Below are positions 25,456 to 32,625 of a stretch of DNA of 42,245 nt, in pieces; within the stretch, counting starts at the first letter, position 1, and each line of letters starts with the position of its first letter. Below the pieces are notes generated by a model. It saw nothing but the letters and a program-made list of their open reading frames with translations, made no database searches and was not told where the DNA came from. Made by a program: the position numbers and the translations under genes. The DNA is taken from positions 1 through 42,245 of the forward strand of contig JAMPHT010000029.1 in the NCBI GenBank assembly GCA_023663285.1. Direction: 5' to 3'. This DNA is from Bacillota bacterium (GTDB taxonomy: Bacteria > Bacillota > Clostridia > Lachnospirales > Lachnospiraceae).

Positions 25456-26318
25456 GATTTGTGATCGTGACGGGAATGAGCGGCGGAGGCAAGAGTACCG
25501 CGCTGAAAATGCTGGAGGATGCGGGATTTTATTGCGTGGACAACCTGCCTATCTCCCTTGTGGAGAAATTTGTGGAGTTGATCTCTACGCCAAACAGCGA
25601 GATCAGCAAGGTGGTGCTGGGGCTGGATGTGCGTTCTGACCAGTCCTTTGAGGACGCCACAAGGACGCTGACCACGCTGAAGGAAAAAGGTTACAGCTTT
25701 GAGATCCTGTTTATGGATGCGGACGAGAATGTGCTGATAAAAAGGTACAAGGAGACCAGGCGCGTCCACCCGCTGGCCCTGGAAGGCAGGGTGGAGGACG
25801 GCGTGAGACGGGAGCGGGAGGTTCTGGAGAATGTCCGCCACAGCGCGGATTATGTCATAGACACCACAAATCTCCTCACAAGGGAGCTGAAAGCGGAGCT
25901 TGACCGGATCTTTGTGGAAAACGGAGAGTACAACAGCCTCATGGTGACGGTAATGTCCTTCGGCTTCAAGTACGGTATCCCGGCGGATGCGGATCTGGTG
26001 TTCGACGTGCGCTTCCTGCCGAATCCCTTTTATATTGACGAGCTGAAGCATAAGACGGGAAATGATAAGGAGATACAGGATTTTGTCATGGGCAATGAAG
26101 AGGCGGAAGGATTCATGGACAGGCTGACGGACATGATACAGTTTCTGATACCGAATTATGTCAGGGAGGGAAAATACCGACTGGTCATTGCTATCGGCTG
26201 TACCGGAGGCAAGCACAGGAGCGTCACCCTTGCAAATGAATTGTACAGGCGTATGAAGGACAAGGGTGATTACGGAATGAAGCTTTATCACAGGGATATC
26301 ACCACCGGAACCTTTTGA
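25452..26318 (+). CDS. rapZ: RNase adapter RapZ/YvcJ-family nucleotide-binding protein
   Basis: 288-aa P-loop protein. Walker A GMSGGGKS is at 8-15, followed by the conserved GFYCVDNLP. The C-terminal half contains the family segment SFGFKYGIPADADLVFDVRFLPNPF, and GCTGGKHRSVTLA near the end. In Enterobacteria RapZ controls glucosamine-6-phosphate synthase through small RNAs; in Bacillus the homologue YvcJ binds and hydrolyses nucleotides and affects competence, so the RNA-adapter role is not assured here. It lies in the usual cluster with whiA and an HPr-like gene; the glmR/yvcK gene normally between them is absent. Confidence 0.94.
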   Translation: MRFVIVTGMSGGGKSTALKMLEDAGFYCVDNLPISLVEKFVELISTPNSEISKVVLGLDVRSDQSFEDATRTLTTLKEKGYSFEILFMDADENVLIKRYKETRRVHPLALEGRVEDGVRREREVLENVRHSADYVIDTTNLLTRELKAELDRIFVENGEYNSLMVTVMSFGFKYGIPADADLVFDVRFLPNPFYIDELKHKTGNDKEIQDFVMGNEEAEGFMDRLTDMIQFLIPNYVREGKYRLVIAIGCTGGKHRSVTLANELYRRMKDKGDYGMKLYHRDITTGTF

Positions 26319-26334
26319 TATATGGAGAAAAACG

Positions 26335-27234
26335 ATGTCATTTTCCAGTGAAGTAAAGGAAGAACTGGCGAAGCATATCAGCCCGGCAAGGCACTGCCAG
26401 ATAGCGGAACTGGCGGCGATCATGAATTTCTGCGGCCAGTATGGGAGAGATTCGGAGGGAAATTATACCATTGGATTTCAGACCGAAAATGAAGAGGTCG
26501 TAAGAAAAGGCTTTACATTATTGAAAAAAACATATAATATAGAGAATGGCGTTGCTTTAAGTGAGCAGGACATACAGGGAATTTTCCAGAAGCTGGGCAG
26601 TCTGGAGGAGCCGGTGAGCCGTCTGATCGTGAAAAATACCTGCTGCAGACGGGCGTTCCTTCGGGGAGCATTTTTAAGCGTCGGTTCCATGAGCGATCCG
26701 GCTAAAAGCTATCATCTGGAATTTGCCTGCACGGATGAAAGAAAGGCAAAGCAGCTGCAGGAAATGATGGGAGGCTTTGATATCGAATCAAAGATCATCC
26801 TGCGCAAAAAGTATTATGTGGTCTACCTGAAGGAAGGCTCCGGCATTGTGGATCTGCTGAATGTCTGCGAGGCGCCGGTGTCCCTGATGAATATGGAAAA
26901 TCTCCGTATTCTGAAGGAGATGAGAAATTCCGTGAACAGACGGGTGAACTGCGAGACCGCGAATATTGCCAAGACAGTGAACGCCGCCGCCAGACAGGTG
27001 GAGGACATAGAGTATCTGCGGGTTCATTATGGTTTTCAGAAGCTTCCGGCATCCTTGCGGGAGATGGCGGAGATCCGGCTGGAAAACCCGGATGCTTCGC
27101 TGAAAGAGCTTGGGGAATATTTCAATCCCCCCATGGGAAAATCAGGGGTCAATCATAGATTGCGTAAGCTCAGCGAGCTTGCCGAAAATGCAAGAGGAAG
27201 GAAGCAGTTCAAAAAAGAGGAGGAAATATTATGA
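26335..27234 (+). CDS. whiA: WhiA-type DNA-binding protein
   Basis: 299-aa protein. The N-terminal two thirds are the LAGLIDADG-endonuclease-like fold of WhiA (start MSFSSEVKEELAKH, then CCRRAFLRGAFLSVGSMSDP and YHLEF), without nuclease residues expected to be active. The C-terminal third is the helix-turn-helix domain (PASLREMAEIRLENPDASLKELGEYFNPPMGKSGVNHRLRKL). It is a developmental regulator in actinobacteria and affects cell division and envelope processes in Firmicutes. SD GGAG before ATG. The stop overlaps the ATG of the HPr-like gene (ATGA). Confidence 0.95.
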   Translation: MSFSSEVKEELAKHISPARHCQIAELAAIMNFCGQYGRDSEGNYTIGFQTENEEVVRKGFTLLKKTYNIENGVALSEQDIQGIFQKLGSLEEPVSRLIVKNTCCRRAFLRGAFLSVGSMSDPAKSYHLEFACTDERKAKQLQEMMGGFDIESKIILRKKYYVVYLKEGSGIVDLLNVCEAPVSLMNMENLRILKEMRNSVNRRVNCETANIAKTVNAAARQVEDIEYLRVHYGFQKLPASLREMAEIRLENPDASLKELGEYFNPPMGKSGVNHRLRKLSELAENARGRKQFKKEEEIL

Positions 27235-27494
27235 CAAAGAGGGACATCCGGATCAATCTGGAGAATGGGATGGAGGCAAGGCCCATAGCGCTGCTGGTGC
27301 AGGAAGCCAGCAAATATGAAAGCAAAATCTACATTCAGTCAGGCAATAAGCGAGTGAATGCAAAAAGCATCATGGGAATGATGAGCCTGGGACTGGACAA
27401 TGGGGAAGAGCTGGAGGTCTCTGCGGAAGGTGCAGACGAGCAGGCGGCTGTTGCCGGGATCGAGAATTTCCTGGAAGGAAAAAAGGGCGCATAG
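27231..27494 (+). CDS. HPr/Crh-like protein with Glu at position 15 and intact Ser46
   Basis: 87-aa HPr-fold protein. The phosphotransfer His15 of HPr is replaced: residues 13-18 read GMEARP (Glu15), where HPr has G-x-HARP and Bacillus Crh has GLQARP. The regulatory site is intact: NAKSIMGMMSLG places Ser46 exactly where HprK phosphorylates. It therefore cannot pass phosphate in the sugar PTS and should act as a Crh-like signalling partner, binding CcpA or other targets when Ser46 is phosphorylated. Its place in the rapZ-whiA-crh cluster supports this. SD GAGGAGG 8 nt upstream. A true HPr must be coded elsewhere. Confidence 0.92.
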   Translation: MTKRDIRINLENGMEARPIALLVQEASKYESKIYIQSGNKRVNAKSIMGMMSLGLDNGEELEVSAEGADEQAAVAGIENFLEGKKGA

Positions 27495-27520
27495 TGAGTT
27501 TTGTTACGGAGGAGTGCCGG

Positions 27521-28411
27521 ATGGGTGAAAAGCTTCTTTTTGTGTATAACCCAAAAGCGGGCAAGGCGCAGATCAGAACGAAGCTTGCGGATATACTGGA
27601 TATTTTTGCAGCGAAGGAATATGACATAACAATATTTCCCACAAGAAAGCATGACGACGCCAGGCGGATGGTGGAAGAGCGGGCAGGAGATTATGACCTG
27701 GTGGTGTGCAGCGGCGGCGACGGGACCCTGGACGAGGTAGTTACAGGCATGATGCAGAGCGGCTGCAGGGTGCCCGTTGGCTATATTCCTGCGGGGAGCA
27801 CCAACGATTTCGGCGGCAGTCTTTCCCTGCCTAAAAATATGGTCCGGGCGGCGGAGGTCATTGTGAACGGCAGGGATTTTGCCTGCGATATCGGCTCCTT
27901 CAACAGCGACGTATTTGTATATATCGCGGCATTCGGCCTGTTTACGGACGTGTCCTATGAGACAAAGCAGGACGTGAAAAATGTTCTGGGCCATATGGCG
28001 TATCTTCTGGAAGGGATGAACCGCCTGTCTGCCATAAAGTCCTACCCTATGAAGGTGACTTACGGCGACCGGGTGATCGAGGACGACTTCATTTTCGGCA
28101 TGATCACCAATTCCATGTCCGTGGGCGGATTTAAGAATATCACCGGGAAAAATGTAAAGTTGGACGACGGCGTGTTTGAGGTGACTCTGATAAAAAGGCC
28201 GAGGAACCCCGTGGAGCTCAGCAGCATCATGGTTTCCCTGCTGAACCGCAACATTGACAGCAGCTATATGTACTGCTTCCGCACGGCGGAGCTTAAGCTG
28301 GAATCGACGGAGTCTGTCACCTGGACCCTGGACGGGGAAAACGGCGGCAGCCACACTATGGTGAATATCAGGAATATCTGCAGGGGAATTGATATAAAAG
28401 TCAAAAAGTGA
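27521..28411 (+). CDS. Diacylglycerol/lipid kinase family (YegS/DgkB-like)
   Basis: 296-aa lipid kinase of the DAGK catalytic family. LFVYNPKAGKA (residues about 5-15) is the start of the nucleotide-binding domain, CSGGDGTLDEVVTG (about 66-79) the signature with the catalytic Asp region, and PAGSTNDFGGSLSLP (about 95-109) the second conserved loop. The C-terminal beta-sandwich domain closes with TWTLDGENGGSHT. Likely it phosphorylates diacylglycerol recycled from lipoteichoic acid synthesis, but related members act on other lipids. The frame opens at GTG 27494, yet ATG 27521, with GGAGG 8 nt upstream, is the better start. It follows the Crh-like gene directly. Confidence 0.9.
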   Translation: MGEKLLFVYNPKAGKAQIRTKLADILDIFAAKEYDITIFPTRKHDDARRMVEERAGDYDLVVCSGGDGTLDEVVTGMMQSGCRVPVGYIPAGSTNDFGGSLSLPKNMVRAAEVIVNGRDFACDIGSFNSDVFVYIAAFGLFTDVSYETKQDVKNVLGHMAYLLEGMNRLSAIKSYPMKVTYGDRVIEDDFIFGMITNSMSVGGFKNITGKNVKLDDGVFEVTLIKRPRNPVELSSIMVSLLNRNIDSSYMYCFRTAELKLESTESVTWTLDGENGGSHTMVNIRNICRGIDIKVKK

Positions 28412-28417
28412 TATAAT
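28389..28417 (+). promoter_or_regulatory. Promoter of the aldolase gene
   Basis: TTGATA (28389-28394), 17-bp spacer, perfect TATAAT (28412-28417), embedded in the end of the lipid-kinase gene. It gives the aldolase a leader of about 37 nt, followed by the SD GGAGG. Confidence 0.8.
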
Positions 28418-28460
28418 GAACGCAATATTTTTTAAATAATATAAAACGGAGGTAAGTAAT

Positions 28461-29324
28461 ATGTTAGTTTCTGCAACGGAAATGCTGAAAAAGGCAAAGG
28501 CGGGCCACTATGCGGTAGGCCAGTTCAACATCAACAACCTGGAATGGACAAAGGCGATCCTTTTGACTGCTCAGGAGTTGAATTCCCCTGTTATCCTGGG
28601 TGTGTCCGAGGGCGCAGGCAAGTACATGGGCGGCTATGACGTGGTGGTCGGCATGGTGAACGGACTGATAAAGGATCAGAACATCACCGTTCCCGTAGCG
28701 CTGCATCTGGATCATGGCAGCTATGAGCACTGCTACAAGTGTATGGAGGCAGGCTTCTCATCCGTCATGTTTGACGGCTCCCATTATCCCATTGAGGAGA
28801 ACGTTGAAAAGACAAAGGAGCTGGTTGCAGCGGCTCATGCAAAGGGAATTTCCATTGAGGCCGAGGTCGGTTCCATCGGCGGCGAGGAGGACGGCGTGAT
28901 AGGCATGGGCGAGTGCGCCGATCCTAACGAGTGTAAGCAGATTGCAGATCTGGGCGTCGATTTCCTGGCGGCGGGCATCGGCAACATTCACGGCAAATAT
29001 CCTGCAAACTGGAAGGGCCTTTCCTTTGAGACACTGGATGCGGTACAGCAAAAGACCGGCGATATGCCCCTGGTGCTTCACGGCGGCACAGGCATTCCCG
29101 CCGATATGATCAAGAAAGCGATCACTCTGGGCGTTGCAAAGATCAATGTAAATACCGAGTGCCAGCTTTCATTTGCGGCAGCTACCCGCAAGTACATTGA
29201 GGCAGGTAAGGATCAGGAAGGCAAAGGCTTTGATCCCCGTAAGCTTCTGGCTCCCGGCTTTGAGGCAATCAAGGCTACCGTTAAGGAGAAGATGGAGTTG
29301 TTTGGCTCTGTGGGAAAAGCCTGA
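28461..29324 (+). CDS. fba: Class II fructose-1,6-bisphosphate aldolase
   Basis: 287-aa zinc-dependent aldolase that cleaves fructose-1,6-bisphosphate to DHAP and glyceraldehyde-3-phosphate in glycolysis. HLDHGSYEHC (residues about 81-90) carries the catalytic Asp and a zinc His. IEAEVGSIGGEEDG is the second conserved segment, HGKYP and HGGTG supply the remaining zinc-site histidines, and NVNTECQ lies near the phosphate site. Full family length. It is read from its own promoter inside the upstream gene and closed by a strong terminator, so it is a single-gene unit. Confidence 0.95.
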   Translation: MLVSATEMLKKAKAGHYAVGQFNINNLEWTKAILLTAQELNSPVILGVSEGAGKYMGGYDVVVGMVNGLIKDQNITVPVALHLDHGSYEHCYKCMEAGFSSVMFDGSHYPIEENVEKTKELVAAAHAKGISIEAEVGSIGGEEDGVIGMGECADPNECKQIADLGVDFLAAGIGNIHGKYPANWKGLSFETLDAVQQKTGDMPLVLHGGTGIPADMIKKAITLGVAKINVNTECQLSFAAATRKYIEAGKDQEGKGFDPRKLLAPGFEAIKATVKEKMELFGSVGKA

Positions 29325-29382
29325 GAATATGTATGAGAATAACGGGCAGCACGCTCTGCAAACTGCCCTTATGTTAATGAGA

Positions 29383-29416
29383 ACCGTCGTCCGATGGAAA
29401 CCGGACGGCGGTTTTT
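29383..29416 (+). terminator. Intrinsic terminator after the aldolase gene
   Basis: An 11-bp stem (29383-29393 with 29402-29412, one G-U) with a loop of about 8 nt, followed by a T5 run. About 60 nt past the stop codon. The gap to the next start (29639) holds nothing else recognised. Confidence 0.88.
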
Positions 29417-29638
29417 CTGTGGGCGCCGGTTCCCGCCAAGTATCCGGCGGCGCAGATTTTACAAATGCCGCCTTTTGCAGATCGGCTCAACTGTCGGGTG
29501 AATTTCAGCGGCGGATTCTCTTTCCCCGTTATTGCGGGTACTGTCGAAATATACTATGATAAGCGTAAACGGAATGCACGGATTGTTTGTGCCGCCGAAG
29601 CGGTATGGCAGGATGTGTTGAAAGGAGCGGAAAATCAT

Positions 29639-30466
29639 ATGAAAACAGGCGAGGTAATCAGTAAAAGGCGTAAAGAGCTGGGGCTGACCCAGAATCAGCT
29701 TGCCGGAATGCTGGGCATATCCTTTCAGGCAGTGTCAAAATGGGAAAACAGCGCGGCTCTTCCGGATGTGGAAATGCTTCCGAAGCTGGCGGCAGCGCTG
29801 CATACTACTGTAGATGGGCTGCTGGGCTATAACAGTGTGGTGACGGACTATGACAGGCGGTACAGCACCGAGGACTACTACTGGGGTCTGATGCCCAACC
29901 GCATCTGCTATGATATTATGAAAATTCTGCCGCCGGTCAGACCTTATCGGGTGCTTGATATGGGCTGCGGAGAGGGGAAGGATGCGGTATTTTTTGCTAA
30001 ATGCGGGTATGCAGTGACGGCATTTGATATCTCTGAGCGGGGCATCGAAAAGGCTAGGCGGCTTGCAGAGCACAACCGGGTGGAGGTCTGCTTTTTCAAA
30101 GCGGATCTTATGGACTACCGGCCTGATTCGGAATATGATATCATATTCAGCAGCGGCGTGCTGCACTTTCTGCCTGAAACCGTGCGGGAGGAGCTTTGCG
30201 GCAGTCTGAAAGCGCATACGGCGGATACAGGCATAAACGCTATGAATGTATTTGTGAAAAAGCCCTTTATCGTTCGGGTGGCGGATGGTACAAGGGATGA
30301 AGAAAAGCGGCATTTGTGGCGTTCGGGGGAATTGTTCGGATATTATCACGACTGGCTCTTCCACACCTGCCGGGAAGAGGTATTTGACTGCAACAGCGGC
30401 GGCACGCCCCATAAGCACTGCATGGATACGCTGATTGCACAGAAGCAGAAGGAAAATTTGCATTAG
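29639..30466 (+). CDS. XRE regulator fused to a class I SAM methyltransferase
   Basis: 275-aa two-domain protein. Residues about 5-60 are an XRE/Cro helix-turn-helix (LGLTQNQLAGMLGISFQAVSKWE). Residues about 75-250 form a TehB-like Rossmann methyltransferase with motif I VLDMGCGEGKDAVFFAKCGY and motif IV-like DIIFSSGVLHFLP. The methyl acceptor is not predictable; TehB-type members act on small molecules such as tellurite or other metalloids. The frame opens at 29465, but ATG 29639 with AAAGGAG 11 nt upstream begins exactly at the HTH. Its stop overlaps the stop of the convergent PIN toxin gene by 4 bp, a very tight junction. Confidence 0.85.
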   Translation: MKTGEVISKRRKELGLTQNQLAGMLGISFQAVSKWENSAALPDVEMLPKLAAALHTTVDGLLGYNSVVTDYDRRYSTEDYYWGLMPNRICYDIMKILPPVRPYRVLDMGCGEGKDAVFFAKCGYAVTAFDISERGIEKARRLAEHNRVEVCFFKADLMDYRPDSEYDIIFSSGVLHFLPETVREELCGSLKAHTADTGINAMNVFVKKPFIVRVADGTRDEEKRHLWRSGELFGYYHDWLFHTCREEVFDCNSGGTPHKHCMDTLIAQKQKENLH

Positions 30467-30867
30467 CTGCATAAATATTTTTCACAAAATTCTTTTGCTG
30501 TTACAATCTGAATATTTTTATATTTTTCAACCGCAAGAAGGTCTTTATCACCGCTAACGATATAAAGAGAACGAGAATCTTTTGCACATCCAAGAAATTT
30601 ATTATCATCAGGATCTCGGCATATTTCTACATGGGTAACAGGCTCAATGATCTCCATGGCTGTAATTAGTGGAGTCAGAATATTTCTGTTGATATGTCCC
30701 TGCTTTCGGTCAATCATTTCTTGGACAATCGATTCATATTCATCGATAATTTCTGGCGTGGCGCAGGCAGTCATTTCTCCATTGACAACCGAACTGAGAA
30801 TTTTTCTTGGAAATCCGCCAAAAAACACACCTGAAATTAGAACGTTTGTATCTATCACAATTTTCAT
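30463..30867 (-). CDS. PIN-domain toxin (VapC-like, COG1569)
   Basis: 134-aa PIN-fold ribonuclease. IDTNVLISGVF at residues 5-15 gives the first acidic residue. TPEIIDEYESIV has the second acidic cluster, and CRDPDDNKFLGCA with SGDKDLL supplies the others, the four-acid Mg site of PIN nucleases. It likely cleaves RNA when freed from the antitoxin. Its ATG overlaps the antitoxin stop by 4 nt (ATGA type), a coupled antitoxin-toxin pair. The gene ends flush against the convergent methyltransferase. Confidence 0.9.
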   Translation of the reverse strand: MKIVIDTNVLISGVFFGGFPRKILSSVVNGEMTACATPEIIDEYESIVQEMIDRKQGHINRNILTPLITAMEIIEPVTHVEICRDPDDNKFLGCAKDSRSLYIVSGDKDLLAVEKYKNIQIVTAKEFCEKYLCS

Positions 30868-31130
30868 ACTTGCTTCTTCTTTCTAACAGATTTGATTATA
30901 TTATCAACATCATTCTCGTTGTATCCGGCAGACATTGCCCATTTTTGTGCTTCATCCAGTGCAGCTTCAAATTCTTCTGTAGAAGGGAGTTTTAAAGTTT
31001 TGAGCATAATAACATCGCCCGAAGTATATGCCACCAGTTTATCACCGGTATCAATTGATAGGAGTTTGCGGATGCCGACTGGTAAAGAAATTTGCCCTTT
31101 GGAGGAAACTGTCAATATTTGTGTGTTCAT
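30864..31130 (-). CDS. AbrB/SpoVT-type antitoxin
   Basis: 88-aa protein with an N-terminal swapped-hairpin AbrB domain: LTVSSKGQISLPVGIRKLL then GDKLVAY (residues about 5-35). The C-terminal part (FEAALDEAQKWAMSAGYNENDVDNIIKSVRKK) is helical and should bind the PIN toxin. It precedes the toxin in a two-gene operon and probably represses it through the 21-bp palindrome just upstream. Confidence 0.9.
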   Translation of the reverse strand: MNTQILTVSSKGQISLPVGIRKLLSIDTGDKLVAYTSGDVIMLKTLKLPSTEEFEAALDEAQKWAMSAGYNENDVDNIIKSVRKKKQV

Positions 31131-31146
31131 TTTTTTATGCTCCTTT

Positions 31147-31197
31147 TAAGTAAGAATTTCTTACTTATATTATGCCATAGCGTAAAAATATATGCAA
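31147..31197 (-). promoter_or_regulatory. Promoter and 21-bp palindromic operator of the AbrB/PIN operon
   Basis: Minus strand: TTGCAT (31192-31197), 17-bp spacer, CATAAT (31169-31174). Directly downstream, 31147-31167 is a perfect palindrome with 10-bp arms (TAAGTAAGAA / TTCTTACTTA) around one central base. It covers the transcription start, the position of an autorepressor operator. It is also only about 45 bp from the divergent promoter of the kinase operon. Confidence 0.75.
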
Positions 31198-31210
31198 GAA
31201 AAACAGATAA

Positions 31211-31239
31211 TTGACAGCCGTTCGGTATACCGATATAAT
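31211..31239 (+). promoter_or_regulatory. Perfect promoter with palindrome in the spacer, kinase-nuclease operon
   Basis: TTGACA (31211-31216), exactly 17 bp, TATAAT (31234-31239): full sigma-A consensus. The spacer contains a perfect 12-bp palindrome TCGGTATACCGA (31222-31233) touching the -10 box. A repressor sitting there, most simply the HTH protein coded first, would block polymerase. Transcription from about 31246 also shows that the first gene cannot start at the upstream ATG 31192. Confidence 0.85.
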
Positions 31240-31272
31240 AAATGGAGTAAGTTATATGCGGAGGTGAGCGGC

Positions 31273-31719
31273 TTGGACTTTCAGACATATCTTGATCGGC
31301 GTGGCATTACAAAATATCGTCTTTCTCAAATCAGCGGTGTACCTAAGACCACTATCATGGATATTTGCGCCGGGCGCAGTGAATTGGAACGGTGCAGCGC
31401 CAGAACCATTCGTCAGCTTGCCAGGGCGCTGGACTGCACGATGGAGGAGATCATGGACTTGTCCTCCTGCGGCGACGATACCGGCCTGCCGGAAGATAAG
31501 TCCTATTTGGAATGCGGCCTGCCTGATTTTCTGCGGGAATCCATTTTGCAAATGGAGGCAGCCTGGGCCAGACTGGATAAGGGAGAGAAGTATATGCGTT
31601 GGGACTGTGATTTTTGTAATCTGCAGACCGACATCAATAACGCAGAGGTCAACGGAATCATCAGTTCGGAACAGGCGTGGTATCTGCGGGAGAAGTATTT
31701 GGGGTTAGAAAGGGTGTGA
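31273..31719 (+). CDS. XRE-type regulator (HipB-like) of the kinase operon
   Basis: 148-aa protein. Residues about 8-62 are a helix-turn-helix (RGITKYRLSQISGVPKTTIMD, then TIRQLARALDCTMEEIM). Residues 75-148 form a separate C-terminal domain with conserved-looking WDCDFCNLQTDINNAE and EQAWYLREKYLG. TTG 31273 is preferred: GGAGG lies 8 nt upstream and the promoter lies between this codon and the upstream ATG at 31192. By position it matches HipB, the antitoxin/repressor of HipA kinases, but the C-terminal domain is longer than in classical HipB. The kinase gene follows after 4 bp. Confidence 0.8.
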   Translation: MDFQTYLDRRGITKYRLSQISGVPKTTIMDICAGRSELERCSARTIRQLARALDCTMEEIMDLSSCGDDTGLPEDKSYLECGLPDFLRESILQMEAAWARLDKGEKYMRWDCDFCNLQTDINNAEVNGIISSEQAWYLREKYLGLERV

Positions 31720-31723
31720 GGGT

Positions 31724-32602
31724 GTGGAGGATATTGACTTTACCAAACTGCAAAGGCGGAACAAGGCATATGCCGGAGCAAACGGAAGCAAAATCTCCGT
31801 AATTTACGAAGGTGAACAATATATGCTGAAATTTCCTGCGGCACCTTCCAGAAACAAGGCGATGAGTTACAGTAACAGTTGTTTTTCGGAATATCTCGGC
31901 TGCCAGATTTATGAGAGTATTGGAATCCCTGTCCAGAAAACGCTGCTTGGCACATTTCTGGTGAAAGGCAGGAAGAAGATTGTTGTGGCTTGCAGAGATT
32001 TTACGAGACCCGGCGTTGTGCTGCAGGATTTTGCCTCGCTGAAAAATCAGATCATTGATTCCGAGCATAATGGCTACGGCACAGAGCTTTCCGATATTCT
32101 CTCTACTTTTCGTGAACAGACGGCCATAGATGCCGGAGAATTGACAAAGCGCTTTTGGGATATGTTTATCGTAGATGCTTTTATCGGCAACTGGGATCGG
32201 CATAATGGTAATTGGGGATTTCTTTACGATACGCAAAACGATACAATAGAGCTGGCACCGGTTTATGACTGTGGCAGCAGTCTATATCCGCAGGCAGATG
32301 AAGCTGTCATGGAATTGGTCCTTGCTAATAAACGAGAGATGGATTATCGGATTTTTGAAATACCCACATCTGCACTTTTATTGAATGGGAAAAAGATAAA
32401 ATATTTTGATTTTATTTCATCACTGCAAAACGAGGACTGCAATCATGCCTTAGAACGAATCACATTACGGATAGATATGGGGAAAATTGCGGCTATCATA
32501 AATAATACGCCGTTTCTCAGTGATCTGCAGCGACGTTTTTATCTGGCGATGCTGGCGGAACGGAAAACCAGAATTCTTGACTTTTCTTTGGGCAGATTAT
32601 AG
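31724..32602 (+). CDS. HipA-like serine/threonine kinase (HipT/CtkA type)
   Basis: 292-aa kinase of the HipA C-terminal fold. YMLKFP (Lys36) fits the ATP-anchoring lysine. FIGNWDRHNGNWG (153-165) is the HipA catalytic loop with Asp158 and Asn163. APVYDCGSSL (178-187) holds the metal-binding Asp182. There is no N-terminal HipA subdomain 1, so it resembles the compact HipT/CtkA-type kinases. HipA phosphorylates GltX and related kinases target other translation factors; the target here is unknown. The start is GTG with a weak SD, 4 bp after the regulator, so coupled translation is likely. Together they form a toxin-antitoxin-like pair. Confidence 0.82.
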   Translation: MEDIDFTKLQRRNKAYAGANGSKISVIYEGEQYMLKFPAAPSRNKAMSYSNSCFSEYLGCQIYESIGIPVQKTLLGTFLVKGRKKIVVACRDFTRPGVVLQDFASLKNQIIDSEHNGYGTELSDILSTFREQTAIDAGELTKRFWDMFIVDAFIGNWDRHNGNWGFLYDTQNDTIELAPVYDCGSSLYPQADEAVMELVLANKREMDYRIFEIPTSALLLNGKKIKYFDFISSLQNEDCNHALERITLRIDMGKIAAIINNTPFLSDLQRRFYLAMLAERKTRILDFSLGRL

Positions 32603-32625
32603 ATTCAAATAAAGGGATATTTTAT

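Noticed and set aside
31192-31272. Start of the HTH regulator at ATG 31192
   Set aside because: A perfect promoter lies at 31211-31239, inside the supposed coding region, and TTG 31273 has GGAGG at correct spacing.
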